Positions 49,627-58,813 are shown, counted from the stretch's first letter. The stretch: DNA of 64,000 bases from Mogibacterium sp. (GCA_016775335.1 JAEUGJ010000030.1:23293-87292); one strand, 5' to 3'. The notes: generated by a model not told the origin, from the letters alone. Numbers and translations: made by a program.

Positions 49627-52545
49627 TTATAGCTTCAAGCCCACTTCATCCAGGATTCGTTCCGTGGAGTGGCCGTCGCAAGAGCGCATGAACTTCTCGC
49701 GGAATGCGTGCATCTTTTCCCGATCAAATTGCGTATCGATGTGAGTAATGTAATCGATTATTTCTTCCGTACTGATTAGAACCGGTCCCGGAGCCATTTC
49801 GAAGTAATCGTAGTAGAACCCGCGCCAGTCGAAGTACACATCCAAGTCATACGCAAAGAGAATAATCGGTTTCTCGAACAAAGAATACTCAAAAATCAAA
49901 GAGGAATAATCGGAAATGCAGATATCCGACGCACAAATCAAATCCTCAATTTCCATGGTACGAGATACGTCGTACGCAAAGGAATCGCGATATTCCAGCG
50001 GAATATCCGGCAGCTTCTTTACCAGCGGATGATGCTTGATTAAGATAATATACTCATCTCCCAAAGCTTCGTAGAGCTTATCGTAATCAAACCGATCCGG
50101 ACCATACGCTTTTGCCACACGGCCGCGGAAAGTCGGAGCGTACAAAATGATTTTTTTCTCCGCCGCTGCCGGAATCTGTTGGATGACCCGTTTTTTCGCC
50201 GCTTCGATATAATCATCTTGGAAAAATACATCCGTTCGGCTGACACCTACCGGCTTAACATTTCCTTCGCCTTCCAACTGCATGGCTTCTTCGTAAGCCC
50301 ATACCACTTCCGGGCTGCTGACGCATACCAAGTCGAAATTCCGGTACATTGGATACCGGGACTGTTCCTTCGCATTTCCGCCGAAAATCTTGTCCGCCGT
50401 ACTGAATCCGAACTTCTTGAAGGCACCGCATCCGTGCCAAAGCTGGACGATTTTAGTCTCCGGTCTCTTATGGATTCCGCAGGTGGTTACCGTCGCTTCA
50501 TCCAAGAATACATAATTTGCCGTTGCCAAATCCTTGATAAATTCCAGATCCACCTTGAACTTCTGGCGATACCGCAGAGACAGGTTCAGCAGGAACTTAT
50601 TGTGAATATCAAACTTTCCGGATTTCTCCAACAGACTGTGTACGTACGTCATGGAGTTCGGCAACGTCGGCTTCCGGTTTACCACAAAAAGAACTTTGTT
50701 TTTCTCAATCGGCTTCCGGGCATGCCACTTGTAATACAGCGGGAATATCACCTTCAAGGTCAGGAACTTGTATCCCTGACGAAGCTTTTTATTTCTCCAC
50801 TTTTTCAGCCTCAGCGACAGCGGAACGACGCGAGTGGATTCCTTTTCAATCCGAGCCAGCCGCTTCGCTTCCTGTCTCAGCTTTCTTGGATACCCCAATT
50901 TCACGGAGAGCTTCTCCACCCGTTTCAGAATATCCTGATTCGTCAAATCCGTTACGAAAGCATTATCCGTAAACTTCGTATATTTCGAATTGTTATACAA
51001 ACGGTTCATATCCGTTTCGGATTTCTTTTCAAAGAGGCGTTTCTTTGCCAACAAGTTCTTCACGTTGAAGATTTTATTTCCCCAGGTGGAATCCAGCTGG
51101 TTATACGGCGAACGGTAATAAACCATCATAAACTCGTTAATAAATGCCGTGGACTGCGTCCGCAGCGGTTTGTATTCACCGTCAGAATACTGCAACATCG
51201 GTGCGGTGATAAAAGTACCCTTTTCCATCGCTTCGTACATCTGACGGATGGTCCGTGCCACCGGATATATCGGTTCCTCCACGAAAATGCAGTGCGTTGC
51301 TTTTGCCTGCTGCAGAGCTTCCTTTTTCCAGTGAGCGGTATCTCTGTGCTCCAGGAAGTGCAAGTTTATCATTTCTTTGTATTCTTCCGCTACAGCGTCT
51401 GCCATGGTCTCATCCACAAGCACTTCGAAAGATGGGAAAATCTGATGATAATACGCGCTCAATACCTTGTTTACATATTTTGACGGAAGCTTGTCCGAAA
51501 TGATTACCGAAATCAGCGGATTTTCTGCCAGTTCTTCTTTTGACAGAAGACCCGATTCCAGCTGCAAATCCGCATGGTCCTCCAGGATTCCCTGCCATTG
51601 ACTCGGCAGCATGTTTTCCTCGCACTTTTTCAGCCATTCCTTCAGCAGAGGATATAAATCCTCATCGCTTCGCCAAATCATCCGATAATATTCATTCAGA
51701 ATGGAAACGCCGGCAAACCGCTTCCATACGGTGGCCTTCAGTCTTCTCCAGCGCCAACGCTCTTCATCCCAACCCGGCCCGGTCTGCTGTGTCTCATCAA
51801 ATTTCGCCAGCTCTTCTTCCGCCATGGTATCCAAAGTATGGCAAATCGTTTCAAAATTATCGCAAATATCCCGGAAAGATGCCGTGGACACGCTCTGGCT
51901 TAAAGAGGACTCCTCCATGAACCCTTTCTTATAATAGTTATAGGCTTCACAGTCACAGCCCACCATGGTTTCGCAATCCCGAATGAATTCATACAGGAAC
52001 ACGCCATCCTCACCGTGAGAGGTTCCGTTAAACCGAATCTGATGTTCGTCAATTACCGCTTTTCGGAACATCTTATTGCAAAGGGAGAAGTTCCACATCA
52101 TCGTGGTCTTATATTTCGGAATATCTTCCAATTCGGAAAGGGTCACCGATGGTTTTGCAAAGCTTTCCTCCGACATGTAATGCATCACCGTCTTGCCCAC
52201 TACCAGATCGGCCATTTTCTCCCGCGCCTTATGGTACATCTTTTGAACGGCATTCTCCGGCACAAAATCATCCGCATCGTAGAAGAGAACATAATCTCCC
52301 TGAGCGCAATCCAGACCGACATTTCTCGCAACGCTGACACCCTTGTTCTCCTGAGAATATACCCGAAAACGTTCGTCTCCTTCGGAATATTCCCTCATAA
52401 CCTGTTCGCTTCCGTCCACGGAGCCGTCATTAATCAAAATAACTTCATAATCTTCAAAAGTCTGTGCTTTAATTGCATCCAGCATCCGCGGCAGTGTTTT
52501 TTCCGCATTATATACCGGAACAATAATGGATACTTTTGGTGACAT
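49627..52545 (-). CDS. Large fusion of GT2 glycosyltransferase and CDP-glycerol glycerophosphotransferase
   Basis: The protein has 972 residues. The N-terminal GT2 domain (about 1-230) has intact motifs: SIIVPVYNAEKTLPRML, LINDGSVDGSEQ and LFYDADDFVPE. A second, diverged alpha/beta segment spans about 340-560. The C-terminal domain (about 600-972) carries KIVQLWHGCGAFKKFGFST, GVSRTDVFFQDD, IILYAPTFRGRVAKAYG and ICISDYSSLIFEYSLFEKPIILFAYD. It probably both glycosylates and extends the polyol-phosphate chain at the inner membrane face. It has its own promoter and a terminator on each side, so it forms a separate unit. Confidence 0.9.
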   Translation of the reverse strand: MSPKVSIIVPVYNAEKTLPRMLDAIKAQTFEDYEVILINDGSVDGSEQVMREYSEGDERFRVYSQENKGVSVARNVGLDCAQGDYVLFYDADDFVPENAVQKMYHKAREKMADLVVGKTVMHYMSEESFAKPSVTLSELEDIPKYKTTMMWNFSLCNKMFRKAVIDEHQIRFNGTSHGEDGVFLYEFIRDCETMVGCDCEAYNYYKKGFMEESSLSQSVSTASFRDICDNFETICHTLDTMAEEELAKFDETQQTGPGWDEERWRWRRLKATVWKRFAGVSILNEYYRMIWRSDEDLYPLLKEWLKKCEENMLPSQWQGILEDHADLQLESGLLSKEELAENPLISVIISDKLPSKYVNKVLSAYYHQIFPSFEVLVDETMADAVAEEYKEMINLHFLEHRDTAHWKKEALQQAKATHCIFVEEPIYPVARTIRQMYEAMEKGTFITAPMLQYSDGEYKPLRTQSTAFINEFMMVYYRSPYNQLDSTWGNKIFNVKNLLAKKRLFEKKSETDMNRLYNNSKYTKFTDNAFVTDLTNQDILKRVEKLSVKLGYPRKLRQEAKRLARIEKESTRVVPLSLRLKKWRNKKLRQGYKFLTLKVIFPLYYKWHARKPIEKNKVLFVVNRKPTLPNSMTYVHSLLEKSGKFDIHNKFLLNLSLRYRQKFKVDLEFIKDLATANYVFLDEATVTTCGIHKRPETKIVQLWHGCGAFKKFGFSTADKIFGGNAKEQSRYPMYRNFDLVCVSSPEVVWAYEEAMQLEGEGNVKPVGVSRTDVFFQDDYIEAAKKRVIQQIPAAAEKKIILYAPTFRGRVAKAYGPDRFDYDKLYEALGDEYIILIKHHPLVKKLPDIPLEYRDSFAYDVSRTMEIEDLICASDICISDYSSLIFEYSLFEKPIILFAYDLDVYFDWRGFYYDYFEMAPGPVLISTEEIIDYITHIDTQFDREKMHAFREKFMRSCDGHSTERILDEVGLKL

Positions 52546-52625
52546 ATAAAACTTCCTTTCGCATATTATGACTCTATATCTAAAATCGACCTCTCTATCA
52601 CCGATTTTTATACACTTAGCTCTTT

Positions 52626-52654
52626 ATTATATACCAGTTTGCGACTTTCTTCAA
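52626..52654 (-). promoter_or_regulatory. Promoter of the 972-residue fusion gene
   Basis: TTGAAG (52649-52654) and TATAAT (52626-52631) are 17 bp apart on the minus strand. Confidence 0.65.
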
Positions 52655-52661
52655 GAAAAGC

Positions 52662-52692
52662 AAGAATCTCAGGATGCCGTCCTGAGATTCTT
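52662..52692. terminator. Terminator after tagD
   Basis: AAGAATCTCAGGA and TCCTGAGATTCTT form a perfect 13-bp stem with a 5-nt loop. It starts four bases after the tagD stop on the minus strand; the T run is stronger on the plus strand. Confidence 0.8.
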
Positions 52693-52695
52693 TTT

Positions 52696-53097
52696 CTACT
52701 TATTCTGCATATTCAAATCTTCTTTAATCTGGGAGGAGCTGATTTCCGGTGTGCGCGGCAGATATACCACTTCTACACCTTCCTCTTCCAGAAAGTCGAA
52801 CTTCCCAATCCAGTCATCTCCCATGACAAACGTGTCGATATGGTATTCATGCATATCCGAACGCTTCTGTTCCCAGCTGGTCTCCGGAATGACCAAATCC
52901 ACATAGCGCACCGCCTCCACCAGAGCCTTTCGCTGCTCATAAGTGAAGTAACATTTCTTGTGCTTTTCATTCCAGTTAAACTCATCGCTGGAAACTACGA
53001 CAATCAGATAATCCCCCAGCTGTTTTGCGCGGCGGAGGAGATTGATATGACCGTAGTGAAGCAAATCAAAAGTTCCGTATGTTATCACTCTCTTCAT
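52696..53097 (-). CDS. tagD: Glycerol-3-phosphate cytidylyltransferase
   Basis: The 133-residue protein has YGTFDLLHYGHINLLRRAKQLGDYLIVVVSSDEFNWNEKHK (HxGH nucleotidyltransferase motif about 14-17) and the late motif RTPEISSSQIKEDL, as in TagD. It makes CDP-glycerol from CTP and glycerol 3-phosphate for teichoic acid assembly. The length is normal. It follows a glycerophosphotransferase gene by 15 bp and ends the unit that begins at 58647. Its presence with TarI and TarJ means that both CDP-glycerol and CDP-ribitol can be made. Confidence 0.95.
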   Translation of the reverse strand: MKRVITYGTFDLLHYGHINLLRRAKQLGDYLIVVVSSDEFNWNEKHKKCYFTYEQRKALVEAVRYVDLVIPETSWEQKRSDMHEYHIDTFVMGDDWIGKFDFLEEEGVEVVYLPRTPEISSSQIKEDLNMQNK

Positions 53098-53112
53098 CCG
53101 TTTCCTCCTCGC

Positions 53113-54492
53113 CTATTCATCAAACAACGCAATCGTTCTTTCGGTGGCATGACCGTCACACATTTTCACATACTGCTCTTTAAACTTCTTGATTTCGGTA
53201 TCGTCAAATCCGTCCTTTAATGAATCGATGTATGAAATAATTTCTTCCGTTTCCGTACATATCGGTCCCGGCGTAATCTCTTCATAATCGTAATACATTC
53301 CCCGTTCATCCAAATATTGATCCTTGTCATACGCAAAGAAGACTATCGGGCGTTCCAGAATTGCAAATTCAAAACCTACGCTGGAATAATCCGTAATCAG
53401 AATATCCGATATTGCCAACAGCGATTCGATATCCAAGATGCTGTTTGCATTCATATCAAAAGCAAATGAATCGGCATACTCTTCCGGAATGGCCGGTCTC
53501 GTCTTACAGCCAAAACTGTGATACTTAATCAAAAGGACGTACTCATCGCTCAAGGCCGCACCCATGGCCGCAACATCCAACTGATTCGGAGTGTACGCCT
53601 TTGAAATTCGTCCCCGATATGTGGGAGCGTAAAAAATAATTTTCTTTCCGGCAATCTGCGGGAACTTCTCTTCCAGCTTTTCTCTCGCCGCTTTGCTGTA
53701 TTCCGGGTCGTAGAACTGGTCCGTACGGGAAACACCTACCGGCACCAGCTTTCCGCTGTCCCGCGGAATGCGCATAGCATCTTCGAATACCCACTTCTGA
53801 TCCTCCGCCGGCAGGCATACATAGCTGTAGTTATGATACTGTTCGTATTCCTGAAGATTCTTTTCGCTTCGCCCAAAATCGTTGCTATCCAAAGTAGAAT
53901 ATCCTACCTTTTTGAAGCAGCCGCAGCCGTGCCACAACTGAATAAACTTTGTTTCCGGGCGAATCTCTACATGACTGAGGTACTGATTTGCACTGGAGAT
54001 AAAAATTGCCTTCGCATCCGCCATCTCCTCCACCAGGTGAACCACATTTTCAAAGATTCCAAAATCGGAATAGCGATTTTTGCCCAATCCGATTTTCACA
54101 ACCTCGTACTTTCCTCCCTCTCGAAGGACTTTAGAAATGTAGTTATTCGGCGGTCCATCCGGTCCATTTTTTTCCATAAATACGACCTTGTCTTTCACAT
54201 CGCGTTTCTGAACCAGTTCCGCATATCTTTGTGGAATCACTTCCTTCAAATAATGCGGCTTCAGCCATTTTTTGAACTTCTTATATTTCTTCGGATCCAG
54301 TTCTTCCAAGGTCTGTTCCCACTTGACGGTTTTTTCCAACGCCTTATGCCGCTTCTCCAGCGGCAAGTTTCCATACGGCCGGTTCGTCGCATACCCATAC
54401 AAACCCTCTTCGCATTTATGTACTCGATGAATTCGATAGGTTTCCTTAAAGCCCTTGGTTCGGAGATTCTTGCAAATCTGCCTGATACTCAT
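53113..54492 (-). CDS. CDP-glycerol/CDP-ribitol glycerophosphotransferase-family protein
   Basis: The protein has 459 residues. The N-terminal 130 residues are basic and helical. The Glyphos_transf domain (about 150-455) shows KFIQLWHGCGCFKKVGYST, GVSRTDQFYD, KIIFYAPTYRGRISKAYTPNQLD and ILITDYSSVGFEFAILERPIVFFAYD. These enzymes act at the inner membrane face and add polyol phosphates to a lipid-linked disaccharide or chain. Whether it is a primase (TarB/F-like) or polymerase (TarL-like) cannot be decided. It lies between tarJ and tagD in one transcript. Confidence 0.9.
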   Translation of the reverse strand: MSIRQICKNLRTKGFKETYRIHRVHKCEEGLYGYATNRPYGNLPLEKRHKALEKTVKWEQTLEELDPKKYKKFKKWLKPHYLKEVIPQRYAELVQKRDVKDKVVFMEKNGPDGPPNNYISKVLREGGKYEVVKIGLGKNRYSDFGIFENVVHLVEEMADAKAIFISSANQYLSHVEIRPETKFIQLWHGCGCFKKVGYSTLDSNDFGRSEKNLQEYEQYHNYSYVCLPAEDQKWVFEDAMRIPRDSGKLVPVGVSRTDQFYDPEYSKAAREKLEEKFPQIAGKKIIFYAPTYRGRISKAYTPNQLDVAAMGAALSDEYVLLIKYHSFGCKTRPAIPEEYADSFAFDMNANSILDIESLLAISDILITDYSSVGFEFAILERPIVFFAYDKDQYLDERGMYYDYEEITPGPICTETEEIISYIDSLKDGFDDTEIKKFKEQYVKMCDGHATERTIALFDE

Positions 54493-54527
54493 TTTATTCC
54501 CCCACTCAAATTAATTCGTTTCGCTCG

Positions 54528-55553
54528 CTATTTCTTCCACACCATGACGGTCTTTCCGCCGTGTTTCTGGATATCTGCATCAAACGCATGGGTCATATCC
54601 TTGATGGTGCGAACCTCTACGATTTCTCCGATGATGCTAGACAGATAATCCACCACTTCCGGATGCTCTTTGTAGAACTGCAGCAAATGGCGGAAATCAT
54701 CCGCACTGCTTCGGCTGCTTCCGTAGAGGGTTAGTCCCTTTTCTAAAATCATTCGAGTGTTGATCGGTACCGGGTCTTCGGAAACGCCCAGCGCCGCAAT
54801 GCATCCTTCCGGATTGATGTAGTCGATAATCTGATTGATGGATGTACCGGAACCGGCCTTTCCCACACACTCAAACCCGTGATCGATTCTCAGATCTTCC
54901 GGAATGGCATCGATGAAGTACGTCTCGTCCGCAAAGACGAAATCGTCCATCTTGTATTCGTGTTTTCCGAAGATATATACCTTGCTCTCCGGGAATCTCT
55001 TCTTCAGAAGCAGAGATGTGATAAAAGCAAGATTTCCATCGCCCCATACGCCAAGCACATTTCTTCTTCCATGTGCTTTCCGGTCAAAGCGATCGATGGC
55101 ATGATAGCTTACGGATACCAGTTCGGTAAAAGCAGCAACGTAATCGTCGATCCCGTCCGGCACGGCCACAACTCGGTCCCGTCTCATGGCTACGATATCC
55201 TGCATAAAACCGTCAAATCCGCTGGCACGGAATTTGCTGCTGCGCAGATAGTTCTCCGCAACGATGTCATCCTCCTCCATAGGAGTGTTCGGAACCATTA
55301 CCACCTTCTGTCCCGATTCAAAATCGCCTGCCGGATCGTAGATTACTTCGCCGATTGCTTCATGAATCAATGCCATCGGCAATTTCTTCTTCAGCACTTC
55401 CGGCGGTCGAGTCCCCTGGAAATAGCGCTGGTCTGCGTTACAAATAGATAAATGGGTCGGACGCACCAACACCGAATCTCCATTTACATCGATATTGGAG
55501 AATTCCGACTCGATGCGTCTCGGCTCTACAAGTCTGTATACTGTATTCAGCAT
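54528..55553 (-). CDS. tarJ: Ribitol-5-phosphate 2-dehydrogenase (TarJ-like alcohol dehydrogenase)
   Basis: The protein has 341 residues and is a medium-chain, zinc-type dehydrogenase. The catalytic Cys lies in HLSICNADQRYFQG (about 33-46), the next ligands in LIHEAIGEV, and the NADPH-binding loop is GVWGDGNLAFI (about 168-178). TarJ reduces D-ribulose 5-phosphate to ribitol 5-phosphate. The ATG overlaps the tarI stop as TAATG, the usual tarI-tarJ arrangement, which makes this assignment stronger than the fold alone. Confidence 0.9.
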   Translation of the reverse strand: MLNTVYRLVEPRRIESEFSNIDVNGDSVLVRPTHLSICNADQRYFQGTRPPEVLKKKLPMALIHEAIGEVIYDPAGDFESGQKVVMVPNTPMEEDDIVAENYLRSSKFRASGFDGFMQDIVAMRRDRVVAVPDGIDDYVAAFTELVSVSYHAIDRFDRKAHGRRNVLGVWGDGNLAFITSLLLKKRFPESKVYIFGKHEYKMDDFVFADETYFIDAIPEDLRIDHGFECVGKAGSGTSINQIIDYINPEGCIAALGVSEDPVPINTRMILEKGLTLYGSSRSSADDFRHLLQFYKEHPEVVDYLSSIIGEIVEVRTIKDMTHAFDADIQKHGGKTVMVWKK

Positions 55554-56260
55554 TATTTCTCTCCTCCCAGCAGGGTTTCTGCCAACTGAAGATCATACGG
55601 GTAGGTTACTTTGATATTAAAGGTCTCGCCCTTAATCAATGCCACCTTATCGCCCTTTACAACAAACACCTTCGCTGCATCGGTCAGAATCTTCCGTTCA
55701 TCCTCGCTCAAGGTCTCATACAAATCCTTGAATCTCTTTGCCCGGAAACTCTGCGGGGTCTGGCCCTGATAGTAGTTCGCCCGGTTCGGAATGCTGGCAA
55801 TGGTTTCTCCATCGAGGCTCTCTACGATGGTATCCGTTGCCGGAATCACCGTATCGCAAGCGATGCCCTTTCGAACGGATTCCACATTCTCTTCCAGGAT
55901 GCGATGTGTCACGAAAGGACGAACCGCATCGTGCGTTACCAATGAGGTCTCTTCATCCAATCCATCGGTTTCTTCAATGTAGCGAATGGCATTCATGATG
56001 GTGCCGTTTCGATCTTTTCCACCTTCAATTACAACCACATTGCTGTTCTCCGGAAGGTGCTTCCGGAACAGATCCTTTGTATAGGTCACCCACTGTGCCG
56101 GGCACAGAACAATAACCTTCTCGAAATTATCATTGATGATAAATTTTTCTACTGTATGAACAATAATCGGTTTCTTTCCAATGTGCAGATACTGCTTCGG
56201 ACGGTCCACATTTCCCATTCGACTTCCGATGCCACCTGCCAGAACAACGCCGTATACCAT
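55553..56260 (-). CDS. tarI: Ribitol-5-phosphate cytidylyltransferase (TarI/IspD family)
   Basis: The protein has 235 residues. It opens YGVVLAGGIGSRMGNVDRPKQYL (CTP-binding loop), has THDAVRPFVTHRIL (about 110-123), ATDTIVES and NYYQGQTPQSFRAKRF, all typical of the IspD/TarI family. TarI makes CDP-ribitol from CTP and ribitol 5-phosphate. IspD (isoprenoid pathway) is the main alternative, but the overlap with tarJ and the surrounding teichoic genes support TarI. GGGAGG precedes the ATG. Confidence 0.9.
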   Translation of the reverse strand: MVYGVVLAGGIGSRMGNVDRPKQYLHIGKKPIIVHTVEKFIINDNFEKVIVLCPAQWVTYTKDLFRKHLPENSNVVVIEGGKDRNGTIMNAIRYIEETDGLDEETSLVTHDAVRPFVTHRILEENVESVRKGIACDTVIPATDTIVESLDGETIASIPNRANYYQGQTPQSFRAKRFKDLYETLSEDERKILTDAAKVFVVKGDKVALIKGETFNIKVTYPYDLQLAETLLGGEK

Positions 56261-56323
56261 TTTTCTTCCTCCCTTATGTATCAGAGTTAAATCATGTAAT
56301 TATATCTCATATTCATATAATAT

Positions 56324-57481
56324 TCAAGAATTGCGGGACTTCGCCAGTTCCTGAAGCACCAATTCCGCCAACCGACGGGTGTTTCCGACCCCGAGCTGTA
56401 CGTATTTCTCAATGAAAGATTTACCTGCATCCGGGCGAGAATCTGCACTTTCCGTTCTTCTTTTCTCATCTTTATACACCCGTTCCAGAAGCTCGGCCGG
56501 CTTCCGATATTTTTCCAACGGAATATCCTTCATGAAATCGATGATAAATCCTCTCCGCTCCAGATACCGGTCCAAATCGAATGTATATAGGTAGATTGGA
56601 ATTTCCGCTGCCGCCGCTTCATAAATAATCGATGAATAATCGGTAATCAATGCATCCGTAACGCTGAACAGCTCCATCGCCGTGAATTCCGGGCATTCGA
56701 AAATGTCTTCTCGATGAATGCCGGTTCGGTCCACCGGATGAAGTTTCACGATAAGATTGTACGCTTCATAATTGAACGCTTCGAATAAAGAATCTAAATG
56801 TTCTGTGATATTCTCTCCGTTCCGAAACGTCGGGGCATAGAGAATATTCGGACGCTTTCCCAGTTCCGGATACTTCCGAATGATTTCTTCCCGCTTCCGA
56901 CGGTGGTATTCCCGATCCGTCAGCAAATCCGTCCGCGGCAGCGGGCATACTTTTACCCGAGATTCCGGCATGCGAAAGGCCTTCGCGTAGTACGGCCGGC
57001 AGAATTCGCTGCTGCAGATGGCACAATCGTAATTTTCGTGCATGTGCATCGCGTTTGCCAAGGCTTCGCTGTGGCCTTCCTCCGTTCCCACCGCGTAGTA
57101 CCCGAACTGTTTCAGCACGCCCAGTGCGTGCCACAGCTGGATGATGGAAAGCTCCTTCCGATGATGGAGAATGCTGGCATTGATGCAGTATCCTTCCAGA
57201 AGCACAACCCTGGATGTCGCAAAGACGTGCATCTCCCGGGTCACCATGTACCAAAGATATTTTATTTTGCCCACCAAGCCCGGCGGAATCATCCGGTTCA
57301 GCGTAACGATTTCCACCTCCGGATTCTGTCGCTCCAGCTCTTCCTTCAGGAGACGCATATCCAACGTCAAGGTACTGCTCTGCCGGCTCACCATGGCGAT
57401 GCGATTCCGCACCGGGAACAGCTTGTGAATTCCGTAGATGCCGTTACAGATGGCAATGGCGATTTTCAGCATTATCTGCAT
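56324..57481 (-). CDS. CDP-glycerol glycerophosphotransferase-family protein (TagB/TarF-like)
   Basis: The protein has 385 residues. One hydrophobic N-terminal segment (about 1-30) probably anchors it. The domain shows SIIQLWHALGVLKQFGYYAVG, CPLPRTDLLTDREY, NILYAPTFRNGENITEHLDSL and ALITDYSSIIYEAAAAEIPIYLYTFDLD. It is shorter than the other copies, like the TagB/TarF priming enzymes that add the first glycerol phosphates to the linkage unit. The ATG lies inside the end of the preceding gene (GGGAG six bases upstream), so the two are coupled. Confidence 0.88.
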   Translation of the reverse strand: MQIMLKIAIAICNGIYGIHKLFPVRNRIAMVSRQSSTLTLDMRLLKEELERQNPEVEIVTLNRMIPPGLVGKIKYLWYMVTREMHVFATSRVVLLEGYCINASILHHRKELSIIQLWHALGVLKQFGYYAVGTEEGHSEALANAMHMHENYDCAICSSEFCRPYYAKAFRMPESRVKVCPLPRTDLLTDREYHRRKREEIIRKYPELGKRPNILYAPTFRNGENITEHLDSLFEAFNYEAYNLIVKLHPVDRTGIHREDIFECPEFTAMELFSVTDALITDYSSIIYEAAAAEIPIYLYTFDLDRYLERRGFIIDFMKDIPLEKYRKPAELLERVYKDEKRRTESADSRPDAGKSFIEKYVQLGVGNTRRLAELVLQELAKSRNS

Positions 57482-58647
57482 TCTTTACTCCCGTTCTTCT
57501 CAAATACCCATTGGATAACCCGTTCCGTGGCACGGCCATCGCATGCGGACATGTATTTCTCTCCGAACTTTCGGCGAATCTCCGATTCATCCTCCGCCGG
57601 CGCCTGAATTGCCGCAATGAGTTCCCCCGGTGTCTTTGCCACCGGGCCAAAGAGGTATTCTTCGTAATCAAAATAGAAGCTCCGACCGTTGTAGTAGGTG
57701 TCGAAATCATACGGATAATACACCACCCGGCCGCCGGTCAAATAGTAATCGAAAATAACGGAAGAATAATCCGTGATCATCACATCCGTAATCGTCAGGA
57801 TATCGTTGATTTCCCGCTCCTCCGAAAGGTCCAAAAAGAAATCCGGATACTTTGCGAAATCCGGTGTCCGAACCTTGCCGTTCACAATGTTGTTGTACAG
57901 CGCCGGATGCCACTTAAACGCCCACACATATTCTTCGTGAAGGGCTTCATAGATTTCATCCAGCGGAATCCGGCTGAAATCGTAGCTTGCATCATCCGCC
58001 CGAAGGCCCCGATACGTCGGTGCAAAGAGAATCAGTTTCTTCCCCTTCAGCTGCGGATACGCTTCGTGCAGCCGCGCCTTCGTTTCCTTTAGGTATTTCT
58101 CATCGAAAAAAATATCTGTCCGGGGAACACCGGTGGCCCGCACTTTATCCGGAGTTACGCCGAAAGCCTCGGCATAGCAGGAATTAATGGCTTCGCTGCT
58201 GGTAATCACGTGGGTATACTTCCGGTACCCCTTATGGATGCGAATATGCTCATTTCCTTCCGCCCGGCTGTATCCGAACTTCTTAAAGGCGCCGGCACCG
58301 TGCCACAGCTGGCAGATTTTCTGGCCTTCCCGCACCTTGTAGTACGATGTGTACCGGAAATAATCCTCCAGAAAAACAACTTCTGCGGTGGTCATGTCGT
58401 ACACCAATTTGCAGAATTTTCCGAAGGAACTCCAATTCCGCCGATCCGCCTTGAAATACGTGGCTCTCTCGTAATCCTCACCCATGGCGTCGTATACGCA
58501 CTTTAAGTTCCCGCCGTTCTCCCCGCGAACGTCGGAAATAAATACCGCCTTGTTCTTTCGCACCGGACAAAAGATCCCGATAATCCGGTTCAGCAGAATA
58601 AAAACGCCGGCGGTCATAAGATTTGTACAATATCTGATATATCTCAT
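57472..58647 (-). CDS. CDP-glycerol glycerophosphotransferase-family protein, first gene of the tar/tag unit
   Basis: From the ATG at 58645-58647 (GAGGTGAT upstream) the protein has 391 residues; earlier in-frame codons lie in the promoter. A hydrophobic anchor at about 9-27 is followed by the catalytic domain with KICQLWHGAGAFKKFGYSRAEG, TGVPRTDIFFDEKYL, LILFAPTYRGLRADDA and VMITDYSSVIFDYYLTGGRVVYYPYDFD. It is probably a teichoic acid primase or polymerase. It opens the transcript that also carries tarI, tarJ and tagD. The 12-mer TTTATCGGTTAA lies just above its -35 box. Confidence 0.9.
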   Translation of the reverse strand: MRYIRYCTNLMTAGVFILLNRIIGIFCPVRKNKAVFISDVRGENGGNLKCVYDAMGEDYERATYFKADRRNWSSFGKFCKLVYDMTTAEVVFLEDYFRYTSYYKVREGQKICQLWHGAGAFKKFGYSRAEGNEHIRIHKGYRKYTHVITSSEAINSCYAEAFGVTPDKVRATGVPRTDIFFDEKYLKETKARLHEAYPQLKGKKLILFAPTYRGLRADDASYDFSRIPLDEIYEALHEEYVWAFKWHPALYNNIVNGKVRTPDFAKYPDFFLDLSEEREINDILTITDVMITDYSSVIFDYYLTGGRVVYYPYDFDTYYNGRSFYFDYEEYLFGPVAKTPGELIAAIQAPAEDESEIRRKFGEKYMSACDGRATERVIQWVFEKNGSKECR

Positions 58648-58670
58648 TGGTATCACCTCAATATAGTGCG

Positions 58671-58699
58671 ATTTTAGCACATAACCGCCCCTGTCACAA
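58671..58699 (-). promoter_or_regulatory. Promoter of the tar/tag unit
   Basis: TTGTGA (58694-58699) and the extended -10 box TGCTAAAAT (-10 at 58671-58676) are 17 bp apart on the minus strand. Confidence 0.6.
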
Positions 58700-58700
58700 G

Positions 58701-58712
58701 TTAACCGATAAA
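58701..58712. promoter_or_regulatory. Shared 12-mer, candidate regulator site
   Basis: TTAACCGATAAA occurs here between the divergent tar/tag and GH25 promoters, and again at 28368-28379 just below the start site of the SH3/amidase gene. Both genes are envelope-related. Confidence 0.35.
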
Positions 58713-58741
58713 ATATTTCTGCCAGTTTACAAATAATATTA

Positions 58742-58770
58742 TTGCATTTTATTCCCAACAATGATATTAT
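58742..58770 (+). promoter_or_regulatory. Promoter of the first GH25 gene
   Basis: TTGCAT (58742-58747) and TATTAT (58765-58770), the latter with an extended TG, are 17 bp apart. Confidence 0.65.
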
Positions 58771-58795
58771 CCTTACAGGTATTTAAGAAAGGACA

Positions 58796-58813
58796 ATGAC
58801 AAAAGCGTTATGA
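58796..58813 (+). CDS. Possible five-codon upstream minicistron (MTKAL)
   Basis: An ATG with AAGGA upstream opens the frame Met-Thr-Lys-Ala-Leu-stop. Its TGA overlaps the GH25 start as ATGA. The GH25 ATG itself has no Shine-Dalgarno at a normal distance (AAGGA is about 17 bases away), so translation could reach it by termination and restart. Only sequence arrangement supports this. Confidence 0.3.
   Translation: MTKAL

Noticed and set aside
55553..56260. IspD of the isoprenoid pathway
   Set aside because: Overlap with tarJ and position inside the teichoic cluster favour TarI, although the family alone cannot decide.
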